From: Nitriliruptoraceae bacterium
GTDB taxonomy: Bacteria; Actinomycetota; Nitriliruptoria; Nitriliruptorales; Nitriliruptoraceae
Direction: 5' to 3'
NCBI GenBank assembly: GCA_007121785.1
Contig: SKJX01000245.1
Span: forward strand, 1 to 32,229
Length of the DNA stretch: 32,229 nucleotides
Numbering within the stretch: the stretch's first letter is position 1; every line of letters begins with the position of its first letter. Of this stretch, positions 1 through 7,648 are shown piece after piece. The notes under the pieces are model-generated. The model was given only the letters and a program-made list of their open reading frames with translations. It was not told the DNA's origin and did not search any database. The translations under genes and the position numbers were made by a program.

Positions 1-152
1 ATCCAGCCCCGCCCACCAGCCCTGGCACCCACCCAACGTCAGGGCCTACCTCTCACTGCCCGCAAACCCGCCCGACAACACTTGTCCCGTGCACTTGACA
101 AGCCGTTCCACATCAGACGCGACGGTGCTGCGTGCGGTCAGGCGGTCTCGGA

Positions 153-167
153 CGATCCGGGGGATCG
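153..167. terminator. Possible weak terminator hairpin after the acylase gene
   Basis: A 6-bp perfect inverted repeat (CGATCC, 3-nt loop, GGATCG) lies 23-37 nt beyond the stop codon of the minus-strand acylase gene. There is no T-run, as is common in high-GC actinobacteria. The rest of 1-189 holds only another short inverted repeat (CTTGTC at 81-86 with GACAAG at 97-102) and no convincing gene. Confidence 0.3.
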
Positions 168-189
168 CCCGCAGCGTTGCACGAGCAGG

Positions 190-2832
190 TCAAGGTTCGG
201 GAACCAGTCGCAACCGGTCCTGCGCTGCCGCCTCAGCGGCGGCGCCGCTGAAGGGGATCGCGATGCTTCCGCCATCGCGCCAGAGTTCGGCCTGGTCGGT
301 GTAGTGCGGGTGGAACGGGCGGCCCGACTGGCCGGTGAGGTGGATCCACCGGCCGGCGTCGAGGTCGCCGAGGTCGAGCACCATGCGCATCGACGGCACC
401 CAGATCACCTCGTAGCCGTTGGGGGCCCACCAGCCGTTGGCGTTGACGATGTCGGAGCCGCCGCCGAGCTCCAGCGGCCCGCGGTTGAACAGCGCCTCGA
501 CCGGCCCGATCCCCGAGGCTCCGAACGTGTCGTGGACCAGGTCGAGGGTGTGCAGCTCACCCCAGGCCCAGTCGTCAGGGTCGTCACCCAGCTGCTCGGT
601 GAGCTCGTCGTGGGCATCGGCCAATGCGGCCCGGAGCTGGTCGTCACGGCCTTCGGTGGTGTCGGTGGTGGGGTCGTCCCACCACACCGCCCCGGGGTCG
701 TCGAGCAAGCCGCGGACGACCTCCCACCAGCGTGCGTTGCCCGACGGCCACGCGAACTCGGGCAGGTCGGCGTGGAAGGTGTTGGCCAGCAGGTGGCGCC
801 AGGTGGCGTTAAAGGCGGCGGCCCCGGCCGAATCGGCGGCGTCCACAAGGTCCCAGTCGGCGAGCAGGGTCTGCATGGCGATCACGCGATCGTCGCCGAT
901 GGGCTCGAGCTCGACGAGGAACGGCACGAGGGTGTCGGCGTTGCCGTTGTGCTCGTCGAGCTGCAGCTCGAGGAGGTCCTGGGGGGAGAACCGCTCGCGC
1001 TGTTCGAGCCGTTCGACGATGCGTTCTGCGCGGTAGCCGTGGTTGGCGTCCTCGGTGAGGAAGGGAAGCTGTCCGTCCGGCAGCACCGCCTGGTTGGCCG
1101 TCACGATGTGGCCGCGATCCGGATCGACGATCCATGGCAGCTCCTCGAAGTCGAGGTGGCGGTCCCAGCCGTACTCGCCCGTCCAGCCGGGGACCGGCAG
1201 CGTCCCGTCACCGGCGCGTCGGACCGGGATGCGGCCGGGAGCCTGGTAGCCGATGTGCCCGTCGACGTCCGCGTAGACCAGGTTCTGGCTCGGCACGGCG
1301 AAGTCCCGCGCGGCGTCGCGGAACTCCTGCCAGTTCCGTGCACGCATGAACCTCGGTAGCGCATCCATGGTGTTGGCCGGCTCCAGGGCGACCCACCGCA
1401 GCGCCACCGCGTGGCTCGCCGCCGGTTCACCGTCGGAGCCCGCCTCCCCGAGCGGACCGTCATCGATCCCGCTTGCGAGCCCGTCGGCCACCTCGTCGGC
1501 CGCGTCCGACACGTCGGAGAACAGCGGGCCGTGGCGCGTCTCGCGCACGGTGATGTCGACGTCGTCGCTGCCGGCCACGCGGATCGTCTCGGTGCGTTGC
1601 TCCAGCGGCTCCCAGCCGTCCTCGGTCAGGTAGCGATCGTCGTCGATGCGTTCGACGAACAGATCCGCCACGTCCGCGCCCAGGTTGGTGAAGCCCCAGC
1701 CGAGCGACGCGTTGTGGCCGATCACGATGCCGGGGACCCCGGAGAAGGAGAAGCCGGCGTTGTGGTACGGGCAGGCGTCGGTCACCGGCTCGCAGCGCAG
1801 CCCGACCTGGTACCACAGCGACGGCTGCGAAGGGCCCAGATGGGGATCGTTGGCCAGCAGAGCGGAGCCGGTCGTGGACCGTTCGGGCGCCAGGACCCAC
1901 GAGTTGGACCCGAGCCCGTCGGAGGCGCCGTCGCCGAGCAGCTCCGGAGCCAGTGCCAGGGCGTGTTGCGCCCCAGCCAACGCCGTGTCGATAGCTGCGT
2001 CCGCGGCGAGCGTCACCGAAGGGTCGGCCTGCTTGCCCGAGTTCCCTGGTGCCGTCGCGGTCGCGTCGAGTTGTGTCGCGTCGACCACCTCGGTGCCCGC
2101 TGGTACGAAGTGGCCGTCGACCAGTTCGCCGCCGTCGGGCAGGATGGGCGGGAAGCGGTCCTCGTCGGACCGTGGGTACAGTTCGCGCCAGTCGCGCTCC
2201 CCGGGAAGGTCGGCGATCTGCAGGCGACCGCGTTCGAGCTCGTCCTCGAGGTTGGCGCGCAGGTCCCAGGCCATCGCCTTCAGCCAGGCGATCGAGTCGA
2301 CCGGCCCCCACGGCTCCGGCTCGTAGCCGCCCGCACCCGTGACGGGTAGCAGGGCGTGCTCGAGCGAGAGTCGGCGGCCCGTTCGGCCGTCCATCCAGGC
2401 GTTGACCCCGTCCGCATAGGCCTCGAGCATCGCCACCGTGTCATCCTCGAGCAGGTCGAGCTCCTGCTCGGCGACCCGACGCCAGCCGAGGGTGCGCACG
2501 AAGCGGTCGGTGTCGACCTGGTCCTCACCGAACAGCTCCGCTACCCGACCGGCGGTCACGTGCCGGCGGAAGTCCATCTCCCAGAAGCGGTCCTGGGCGT
2601 GGACGAACCCCTGCGCGTAGAACAGGTCGTCGCTGCTGCTGGCGACGATCGTGGGCACGCCGTGGTCGTCGCGGAGGATGTCGACGGGGTCGCCGAGCCC
2701 TTCCATCGCGATCTCCCCCTCGCTGGTGGGGAAGCTCCCGCGCACGGCCAGCATCCCGACCACCGACCCCGCCACCAGGACGACCACGAGCACGGCTGCC
2801 AGGGTCAGCGAAAGCCGCTTGGCCCACCTCAT
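190..2832 (-). CDS. Penicillin acylase family protein (exported or membrane-anchored Ntn-hydrolase)
   Basis: This is an N-terminal-nucleophile amidohydrolase of the penicillin G acylase/acyl-homoserine-lactone acylase family (S45), about 880 aa. Its natural substrate cannot be read from the sequence. I chose ATG 2832 because GGGAGCGG lies just upstream and the protein then opens with Arg/Lys followed by a hydrophobic segment (about residues 6-28), a signal peptide or anchor. The frame stays open to 2934, but that extension lacks family character. The alpha chain has the usual VDILRDDHGVPTI and FVHAQDRFWEMD motifs (about residues 50-90). A spacer precedes GLGSNSWVLA, where Ser309 is the expected autoproteolytic nucleophile that becomes the N-terminus of the beta chain. 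NDPHLG follows, then the beta-chain motifs QNLVYADVDGHIGYQ and HIVTANQ. Length and motif order match an intact family member. It stands alone. The family call is secure; the substrate (beta-lactam, AHL or other amide) is unknown. Confidence 0.93.
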   Translation of the reverse strand: MRWAKRLSLTLAAVLVVVLVAGSVVGMLAVRGSFPTSEGEIAMEGLGDPVDILRDDHGVPTIVASSSDDLFYAQGFVHAQDRFWEMDFRRHVTAGRVAELFGEDQVDTDRFVRTLGWRRVAEQELDLLEDDTVAMLEAYADGVNAWMDGRTGRRLSLEHALLPVTGAGGYEPEPWGPVDSIAWLKAMAWDLRANLEDELERGRLQIADLPGERDWRELYPRSDEDRFPPILPDGGELVDGHFVPAGTEVVDATQLDATATAPGNSGKQADPSVTLAADAAIDTALAGAQHALALAPELLGDGASDGLGSNSWVLAPERSTTGSALLANDPHLGPSQPSLWYQVGLRCEPVTDACPYHNAGFSFSGVPGIVIGHNASLGWGFTNLGADVADLFVERIDDDRYLTEDGWEPLEQRTETIRVAGSDDVDITVRETRHGPLFSDVSDAADEVADGLASGIDDGPLGEAGSDGEPAASHAVALRWVALEPANTMDALPRFMRARNWQEFRDAARDFAVPSQNLVYADVDGHIGYQAPGRIPVRRAGDGTLPVPGWTGEYGWDRHLDFEELPWIVDPDRGHIVTANQAVLPDGQLPFLTEDANHGYRAERIVERLEQRERFSPQDLLELQLDEHNGNADTLVPFLVELEPIGDDRVIAMQTLLADWDLVDAADSAGAAAFNATWRHLLANTFHADLPEFAWPSGNARWWEVVRGLLDDPGAVWWDDPTTDTTEGRDDQLRAALADAHDELTEQLGDDPDDWAWGELHTLDLVHDTFGASGIGPVEALFNRGPLELGGGSDIVNANGWWAPNGYEVIWVPSMRMVLDLGDLDAGRWIHLTGQSGRPFHPHYTDQAELWRDGGSIAIPFSGAAAEAAAQDRLRLVPEP

Positions 2833-2866
2833 CGTCCGCTCCCGGTTGCGCGTCTGGGTTCGTGAC

Positions 2867-2889
2867 GGGAGTTGGGCTTGAGAACTCCC
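2867..2889. promoter_or_regulatory. Inverted repeat upstream of the acylase start
   Basis: A perfect 7-bp inverted repeat (GGGAGTT, 9-nt spacer, AACTCCC) lies 35-57 nt upstream of the acylase ATG at 2832. It could be an operator or a leader hairpin. No matching promoter hexamers were clear, so the role is inferred from position only. Confidence 0.3.
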
Positions 2890-3260
2890 CACACACCGGG
2901 AGGGTCTGTCGGGACCGCCGGAGGTGGAGAGCATGGCACAGCAGCAGGGAAACGGGAAAAGCTGCCGTCGGTGGCGTTCGGCGCCGCAGAAGGCGGGTCA
3001 GGTCTGGTGTGACCATCGCCGGCCAGCGAAGCCAGCGTGAGATCGCCGACCACGGGGGCTTCGATCGAACCTCAGGGCTGCCGGGCCCGCCCGACGCGCC
3101 CAGGGTGTTAGACGACACGTCGTTCGAGGACGGCGACACCCAGCGAGAGGACGAGATGAGTGGTTGCGCGAACGGGCCTCGACCCTTGGCGACGATCTTG
3201 GCAAATGGGAGGAACGTGAGCCCCCGGTCGTGCTGGGCGGGTTGTTTCGCGGTCGGTTGA

Positions 3261-3288
3261 CTTCGGTCCTGCGGGCCAAGGACCGAAG
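3261..3288. terminator. Hairpin downstream of vapC
   Basis: A perfect 10-bp inverted repeat (CTTCGGTCCT, 8-nt loop, AGGACCGAAG) lies about 90 nt past the vapC stop. The stem strength suits a terminator of the minus-strand vapBC transcript. No T-tract follows. The GGTCC/GGACC symmetry would also fit a protein-binding site. Confidence 0.45.
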
Positions 3289-3375
3289 GGCGAGTCGACG
3301 GCTGGCGAGACGTGCCGGTAGCACCTATGGGCGTGATGCTCACGTCATGAGAAGCGCCTGAGGTGCCATCTCCGC

Positions 3376-3798
3376 CTACACCGTTCGGATGTCGAGACCC
3401 ACGGCTCCGAGGTGGTCGAAGTCCGCCGGGTTGCGTGTGAACAGTGGCAGCTCGTTCGCCAGCGCAGTCGCGGCGATCAGTAGGTCAACTGCTCGAGCAC
3501 CGCGGGGCTTGCGCTCATGGGTACGGGTAGCGGCGTAGATGCGGCCGTAGGCGCGTGCAGCGGCACCATCGAACGGGAGCGGATCCAGCAGCGCCTCGAT
3601 GCGCTGGAGCCGGTCTTGGCGACGTGCCCGTTCCTCGGGGTCGTCGGTCGCGTGAGGGCCGGCGGCCAACTCGGCGAGAGTGATCGCTGCAATCGTGGGT
3701 TCGAGGGGCAGTGCACCGGCGGGAACCTGCTCGAGGGCGATGACGACGGACGTGTCGAGTAGCCCCTGTGCGACCGTGGTCGTCGCCTCATCGCTCAC
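3376..3798 (-). CDS. vapC: VapC-type PIN-domain toxin
   Basis: This 140-aa PIN-domain ribonuclease is expected to cleave RNA (tRNA or rRNA in studied VapCs) when freed from its antitoxin. The acidic metal-binding residues of the fold are visible: Asp15 in LLDTSVVI, Glu43 in TLAELAAG, Asp105 in ARAVDLLIAATA, and Asp126 in FTRNPADF. The length is normal and nothing is missing, so the nuclease is probably active. The start ATG at 3798 overlaps the upstream antitoxin stop in a 4-nt ATGA, which predicts translational coupling and the usual antitoxin-first order. The RNA target cannot be inferred. Confidence 0.93.
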   Translation of the reverse strand: MSDEATTTVAQGLLDTSVVIALEQVPAGALPLEPTIAAITLAELAAGPHATDDPEERARRQDRLQRIEALLDPLPFDGAAARAYGRIYAATRTHERKPRGARAVDLLIAATALANELPLFTRNPADFDHLGAVGLDIRTV

Positions 3799-4046
3799 GT
3801 CCGAGGCTCGGGGCTCTGGTCGAGGATCGCATCGAGCTCGTGACGGAACCGACCGGCGTCGATGTTAGGGGCGCTCCCGAGCGCTTCGAGGAGCAGATCG
3901 CGACTCACGAACCGTCGACGGGCGGGACGCAACTCCCCGACAGGGATGCCGTTGCGGGTCACCAGGAACACCTCACCGTGGTCGAGCGCACGCATGATCG
4001 CTCCGCTGTCGTTGCGGAGCTCACGCTGACTGATGGTCCTGATCAT
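3795..4046 (-). CDS. vapB: Phd/YefM-type antitoxin of the VapBC pair
   Basis: The product is about 83 aa with a Phd/YefM-like N-terminal DNA-binding domain (ISQRELRNDSGAIMRAL, then GEVFLVTRNGIPVGELRP at about residues 4-44). A charged C-terminal tail (about 55-83) would wrap the toxin. It should neutralise the PIN toxin and repress its own promoter. I chose ATG 4046 over the longer frame to 4073 because the fold begins right there (MIRTISQREL) and a TATGAT -10 box lies only 7 nt upstream. The longer version would place that -10 box inside the gene. Its stop overlaps the toxin start as ATGA. Confidence 0.9.
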   Translation of the reverse strand: MIRTISQRELRNDSGAIMRALDHGEVFLVTRNGIPVGELRPARRRFVSRDLLLEALGSAPNIDAGRFRHELDAILDQSPEPRT

Positions 4047-4052
4047 GGCATC

Positions 4053-4083
4053 ATCATACCCGGGTTGTAGCACAGTCGCTACA
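4053..4083 (-). promoter_or_regulatory. vapBC promoter (-10 TATGAT) with operator-like inverted repeat
   Basis: On the minus strand, TATGAT (4058-4053) sits so close to the antitoxin ATG (4046) that transcription would begin at or next to the start codon, giving a leaderless mRNA. Immediately upstream, a perfect 6-bp inverted repeat (TGTAGC at 4066-4071, 6-nt spacer, GCTACA at 4078-4083) covers the -35 position. That is where an autorepressing antitoxin complex would be expected to bind. No good -35 hexamer is present. Confidence 0.5.
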
Positions 4084-4538
4084 CCACGGTCCGATGGAGG
4101 CGCTTGGCGAGCCGAGAGGCGGTCTCGAACGTCGCTGCAACCGCCGTTGTAGCCCGGTCTCCATAGCCCCGAAGCAGAGGATCCGGAGCCGTCCGCGGAC
4201 CCCGGCCGGACTCTCCGAGATCCCGGTCCTTGCGGCTTCGAAGGACCGCCCTAGCCTCGTCGGCCGCGCCACTGGAACACGCGCCTGGCGTCCTCACCTT
4301 GCCGGAGACGGCGCTGGCCGATTCACCTGCGAATACAGCGATCGGGGTCCAGTCGGGGACAGCAGAGGGTGAGGGGACTGGCCTCCTCAGCCGACCTCCC
4401 ACGCCGACCGCTACGGCACCATCTCGTCCTCACGGAACGTGGCGTCAGGATCCTCAACGAAGGTGGCGCCTCACACCCAGGGGAGCGCACGAACCGCACA
4501 TCCGTGTGCAACACCGCGACCGTGAGACGTCTGTCCCC
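4084..4538. other. Gene-poor region upstream of vapBC
   Basis: About 455 bp carry no convincing gene. A minus-strand frame stops at 4079, just ahead of vapB, and its C-terminal part (about 4079-4170) reads like a short helical peptide, but I recognise no family and its N-terminal half has no protein-like character. It may be a remnant of an older gene. Confidence 0.4.
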
Positions 4539-4567
4539 TTGACAGCGCTCGACCACTCTCTATAGAT
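4539..4567 (+). promoter_or_regulatory. Near-consensus sigma-70-type promoter
   Basis: A perfect -35 hexamer TTGACA (4539-4544), a 16-bp spacer and a TATAGAT -10 region (4561-4567) read rightward, predicting a start near 4573. This is the best promoter match noticed in the window. The first good gene on this strand starts at 4890, so the transcript would have a leader of about 315 nt or encode a separate RNA. Confidence 0.6.
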
Positions 4568-4572
4568 GAAGG

Positions 4573-4889
4573 CGTGCACGACGGCTCTCATGCTGGCCAT
4601 CGAACGGGGGACCTCAGGGAGCACCTGCGAGGTGGGGTGACGAACGGCGGTCGACGCGAACGCCGCCGGCATCTCGCTTCCTCGGGTCTTCGGACCTACC
4701 CGGCCGCGGCTTCCGGATACGCCACCACAGCCGTGTCGGCTCATCCCGAACCGCTGTCGGTCCCGGGTCCACGACCCGGTGGAGCTTCCGTGACGACGGC
4801 GCCTGCCGCGATCTCTTCAGGCGTGCGTACCCCCGGGTGGCCTCTGGCCGACCGCGCAGGTGCACACCGACACCCTGGAGGGGATCGAG
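4573..4889 (+). promoter_or_regulatory. Candidate structured 5' leader (or small RNA) before the LVIVD-repeat gene
   Basis: This non-coding stretch lies between the promoter and the SD of the next gene. It contains a GGTC-TTCG-GACC hairpin with a UUCG tetraloop (4685-4696), a 7-bp CCGGGTC/GACCCGG hairpin with a 3-nt loop (4763-4779), and a CACCT/AGGTG mini-hairpin near 4625-4637. No frame encodes a recognisable protein. It could be a regulatory leader, an sRNA, or simply a long UTR. I could not assign it to a known riboswitch class. Confidence 0.35.
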
Positions 4890-6431
4890 ATGGTAGACCG
4901 AACCGTTGTAGTCCCTCTCATCGACCGTGCACGTTCACGTGGGCTCACGGCGCCGCTGGCGTTGTTGACGGCGCTCGTGATGATCCTCGCCCTGCTACCC
5001 ACCGCCGGTGCCGTTGCGCACCCCGACGGGAAGGGTGACCTCGACACCAGCAACGGCAACGATGGCCAGTACAGCGAGTCGTTCGGCGTCAACGTCCTAG
5101 GACACGCCGAGCCCGGCGGCTTCAACGCCGACGTCGTCGCTCACGGCGAGCACGCCTACATGGGCAGCTGGGGCAACGCCGTCGATCCGGCCGGTGACGG
5201 GTCGTACCCGTTCTGTCCGTCGCTGGGCGTGCGGGTGTTCGACATCAGTGACACCGGGAACCCTGAGCACGTCTCGACCTTCGCCGACGGCGCCTCCGAG
5301 CCGCGCCTGCGCGGCACGTGGACGGAGAAGGTGATCGTCGCCGACGTCGATACGAGGCACTTCACCGGCACGCTGGCCGCGGTGTCGGTGCAGAACTGCG
5401 AACCCAACGGCCCTCGAGGCTGGGGGGTCTGGGACGTAACCGACCCGGAGAACCCCGAGCGGCTGCACTTCAGGCAGACCGAGGCCGAGGTGCGCACGCG
5501 CGGCGGATCGCACGAGATCTGGCTCGAGGTACGCGAGCACTCGGCGTTCGTCTACACCGCTGAGATCCTGCGTGAGCAGCGCCAGGCTCATCCCCGTGGG
5601 AAGCGCTTCGAGCCCGACATGCAGATCTGGGATGTCAGCAACCCGAGAGGGCCACGCAACGTCGGGTCGTGGGGTGTGTGGCAGGACGAGGGCATCGAGC
5701 CGGTCAGCCCCGATGAGGACGGGGTCGCCCGGACCCGTTTCGTGCACTCGCTGATCGTCTCTGACCAGGTGGCCTACCTGTCCTACTGGGACCGCGGCAC
5801 CGTGCTGCTCGACGTGTCCGACCCGTCGAACCCGACGAAGATCTCCTCGGTAGAGGTCCCGACCGAGGGGCTGTGGTCGCGCGGCTCGATGCACTCGTCC
5901 TGGCTCGCTGACGGCGGTGATCTGCTGATCGAGGCACCCGAGGTCTTCGATCCAAACCCGGCTCCCGGGTCGAACCAGGAGTTCGCGTTCGGCTACCCGC
6001 GCTTCACCGACATCTCCGACCCCGACGACCCGCAGGTGCTCGGCGGGTTCGAGATGGATACGACCCGTTTGGATCCCGGTGACCTGCCGGCGGGGTTCTG
6101 GACGGCCCACGACCCGAAGGTCCGGCCCGGCTTGCCCGGTGACGACGGTCTCACCTACGTCTCCTGGTACGCCGAAGGCGTCGCGATCGTCGACATCGAC
6201 GCCGCCATCGCCGCCAGCGACCCGGATGCCGGCATCACCGCCGGCGAGGACGACGCGCTCGTCGCCCAGTTCGTGCCCGAGCCGGCGGAGGACCCGTTCG
6301 CGTTCTTCGGGCCGCCAGGGGTGGCGTTCCCGCACGTGTGGGGCGTGTTCCTGCACGAGATCGACGGCCAGGAGATCGCGCTTGCGAGCGACATCAACTC
6401 CGGGCTGTGGGTGTTCCAACTCGACGAGTAG
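4890..6431 (+). CDS. Exported LVIVD-repeat beta-propeller-like protein
   Basis: The product is about 513 aa. An ideal SD, GGAGGGG (4877-4883), sits 6 nt before ATG 4890, which decides the start. A twin-Arg-lacking signal peptide (about residues 18-43, ending near AVAHP) predicts export. The mature part repeats the LVIVD-type blade motif: VRVFDISDTGNP (about 114-125), GVWDVTDPENP (179-189), QIWDVSNPRGP (245-255), LLDVSDPSNP (306-315), FTDISDPDDP (382-391) and VAIVDID (431-437). Such repeats form propeller-like surface proteins of unknown biochemical role, often in actinobacteria and archaea. The protein is strongly acidic. No catalytic motif is evident. It is monocistronic, between a strong promoter and a strong terminator. 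Confidence 0.85.
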   Translation: MVDRTVVVPLIDRARSRGLTAPLALLTALVMILALLPTAGAVAHPDGKGDLDTSNGNDGQYSESFGVNVLGHAEPGGFNADVVAHGEHAYMGSWGNAVDPAGDGSYPFCPSLGVRVFDISDTGNPEHVSTFADGASEPRLRGTWTEKVIVADVDTRHFTGTLAAVSVQNCEPNGPRGWGVWDVTDPENPERLHFRQTEAEVRTRGGSHEIWLEVREHSAFVYTAEILREQRQAHPRGKRFEPDMQIWDVSNPRGPRNVGSWGVWQDEGIEPVSPDEDGVARTRFVHSLIVSDQVAYLSYWDRGTVLLDVSDPSNPTKISSVEVPTEGLWSRGSMHSSWLADGGDLLIEAPEVFDPNPAPGSNQEFAFGYPRFTDISDPDDPQVLGGFEMDTTRLDPGDLPAGFWTAHDPKVRPGLPGDDGLTYVSWYAEGVAIVDIDAAIAASDPDAGITAGEDDALVAQFVPEPAEDPFAFFGPPGVAFPHVWGVFLHEIDGQEIALASDINSGLWVFQLDE

Positions 6432-6467
6432 CTCACCCACCCCGGCCGGACGGACGAGCTGCCCGGA

Positions 6468-6499
6468 GCGGTCCGGGCCCCCCAAGGGTCCCGGACCGC
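6468..6499 (+). terminator. Strong hairpin terminator after the LVIVD-repeat gene
   Basis: A perfect 10-bp stem (GCGGTCCGGG with CCCGGACCGC) extends by three more pairs after one mismatch around a short loop, 37 nt past the stop codon. The T-tract is absent. The stem is strong enough to be the transcript end. Confidence 0.6.
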
Positions 6500-6520
6500 A
6501 CCGGCGCTTGACCGGCCCAC

Positions 6521-6750
6521 CGGCGGAAGCCCACCTTGGTCTTCCCCGGAGCGGTGAACGCCGACATCACCAGCAACTCGGGTGTCGATGTCCCGAGCGT
6601 CGGGACCTCGGAGAAGGCGTCCTGGATCCTGACCACCTCCGCTCAGGATGCGGCCAGCATCATCGTGGACGGCATCAGTCGAGCCGGTTCCACATCTCGG
6701 TCCGTGGTGCCTTCTGGGCCGGCGGGACCCTGCCCCCGGGGTCGGCTTCC
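6521..6750 (+). pseudogene. Remnant of a short-chain dehydrogenase/reductase (SDR)
   Basis: The frame starting near 6521 reads TLVFPGAVNADITSNSG and then LTTSAQDAASIIVDGISR. This matches the C-terminal part of classical SDR oxidoreductases: the PG..xT/D loop after the active-site helix, and the AA..I.DGI helix. The match breaks near 6685. A different frame then continues as RFHISV, like the RFHVLVG strand that normally follows. The Rossmann glycine motif, the YxxxK site and the whole N-terminal part are absent. It is therefore a 5'-truncated, frameshifted fragment of a lost gene. The family call rests on motif memory only. Confidence 0.5.
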
Positions 6751-6860
6751 TCGACGGTGGGGACCGGGCCCCGGGTGGCGCCCCGGCGCGCGATGCCCGA
6801 CCGGGACCGCATCGGGGGAACGATGTGGGTCAGGTCCGAAGGGACGGAGCCCGGAAGGAC

Positions 6861-6980
6861 ATGCGGCGGGTGGCGGCGCTCATCGCGGTGGTTGCAATGA
6901 CGCTCGCCGCCGCCGGTGAGGGCGAGCCCGACGCCGGATCGGGTGACGTCGAGCAGGTCGAGTTCGACCTGGTCTGGTGA
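6861..6980 (+). CDS. Small putative secreted peptide (39 aa)
   Basis: ATG 6861 follows a good SD (CCCGGAAGGAC). The peptide opens with MRR and a hydrophobic run (VAALIAVVAMTLAAAG), then a short acidic tail ending EFDLVW. It resembles the N-terminus of a lipoprotein, but the lipobox Cys is absent (TLAAAG). Its start and style match the 79-aa lipoprotein at 9216 on the other side of the two-component genes (MRHLAALASFAALGLTACG). It may be a truncated, non-lipidated relative or a chance ORF. Its stop is paired in a short palindrome with the stop of the convergent regulator gene. Confidence 0.35.
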   Translation: MRRVAALIAVVAMTLAAAGEGEPDAGSGDVEQVEFDLVW

Positions 6981-6994
6981 GCCCGAGCGGCTCA
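6978..6994. terminator. Small palindrome spanning two convergent stop codons
   Basis: TGAGCC and GGCTCA form a 6-bp stem with a 5-nt loop. The left arm contains the TGA of the rightward small ORF and the right arm contains the TGA of the leftward regulator gene. The stem is short, so termination activity is uncertain. Confidence 0.25.
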
Positions 6995-7648
6995 GCCGTC
7001 GCGTCGTCCGAGCCAGGTGACGACGGCCCGGACGCGCCGGTGGCTGTCCTCGTCCGGTGCCAGCCCGAGCTTCGCGAAGATGTTCGACACGTGCTTCTCG
7101 ATCGCGCCGAGGCTGACCACGAGCCGGTCGGCGATCGCCGGGTTGGTCAGCCCCTCGGCCATCGCCGCCAGGACCTCCCGCTCCCGGGCCGTGAGCTCGT
7201 CCAGGCCGGGACGCCGCCGGTTGCGCGCCAGGATCTGCGAGACGACCTCCGGGTCGAGGGCGGTCCCGCCGGCGGCGACGCGTTCGATCGCGTCGACGAA
7301 GTCCCCGACGTCGGCGACCCGATCCTTGAGCAGGTAGCCGAACCCGCCGGTGTCACCCGCCAGCAGCTCGGTGGCGTAGCGCTCCTCCACGTACTGCGAC
7401 AGCACCAGCACCGGTTGCGGGTCCCGCTCGGTGGAGCGCAACGCCACGGCGGCGCGCAGCCCGTCGTCGGTGTTGTCGGGCGGCATCCGAACGTCCACCA
7501 CCGCGACGTCCGGTGCGTGGCGGTCCACGGCGTCGAGCAGCCCCGGCGCGTCACCGACCGCCGCGACCACGTCGTGCCCGCGGTCGGCCAGCAGCCGTGT
7601 CAGCCCATCGCGAAGGAGCGCCGAGTCCTCGGCGATCACGACCTCCAC
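6992..7648 (-). CDS. LuxR/NarL-family response regulator
   Basis: The product is 218 aa. Its receiver domain (about 1-120) has the acidic pair AEDS at 6-9, the phospho-acceptor Asp52 in VAVVDVRMPP, and the conserved Lys in LLKDR (about 108). A LuxR-type helix-turn-helix (about 148-200: LTAREREVLAAMAEGLTNPA, then IEKHVSNIFAKLGL) should bind DNA. GTG 7648 is preceded by GGAGG. The gene overlaps the 3' end of the histidine kinase gene by 13 nt, so the two are translationally coupled and form one signalling pair. Target genes are not visible; the two flanking small secreted-peptide genes are the nearest candidates. Confidence 0.95.
   Translation of the reverse strand: MEVVIAEDSALLRDGLTRLLADRGHDVVAAVGDAPGLLDAVDRHAPDVAVVDVRMPPDNTDDGLRAAVALRSTERDPQPVLVLSQYVEERYATELLAGDTGGFGYLLKDRVADVGDFVDAIERVAAGGTALDPEVVSQILARNRRRPGLDELTAREREVLAAMAEGLTNPAIADRLVVSLGAIEKHVSNIFAKLGLAPDEDSHRRVRAVVTWLGRRDG

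Larger units (their letters stand above)
2833..3375. other. Intergenic region between acylase and vapC genes
   Basis: These 543 bp contain no ORF with recognisable protein character in any frame. They hold the upstream region of the acylase gene, including a 7-bp inverted repeat at 2867-2889, and the region downstream of the vapC stop, including the 10-bp hairpin at 3261-3288. Confidence 0.6.

Noticed and set aside
82-1359. Long plus-strand frame opposite the acylase gene
   Set aside because: It is the antisense shadow of a well-conserved gene, is Arg/Val/Gly-rich with no domain, and starts in intergenic DNA.
4079-4402. 107-codon minus-strand frame just upstream of vapB
   Set aside because: It ends neatly before vapB, but the N-terminal part looks random, there is no good SD, and no family was recognised.
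4600-4720. Possible c-di-AMP (ydaO-type) riboswitch
   Set aside because: CGGGGGACC and GGGGTGA are present near 4611-4640, recalling two conserved boxes, but the conserved 3' box (CUAACCUCGUAGGC-like) was not found and the downstream gene is not a typical target.
5097-6485. 462-codon minus-strand frame opposite the LVIVD-repeat gene
   Set aside because: The plus-strand gene has an ideal SD, signal peptide and repeats; this frame is a codon-bias shadow.
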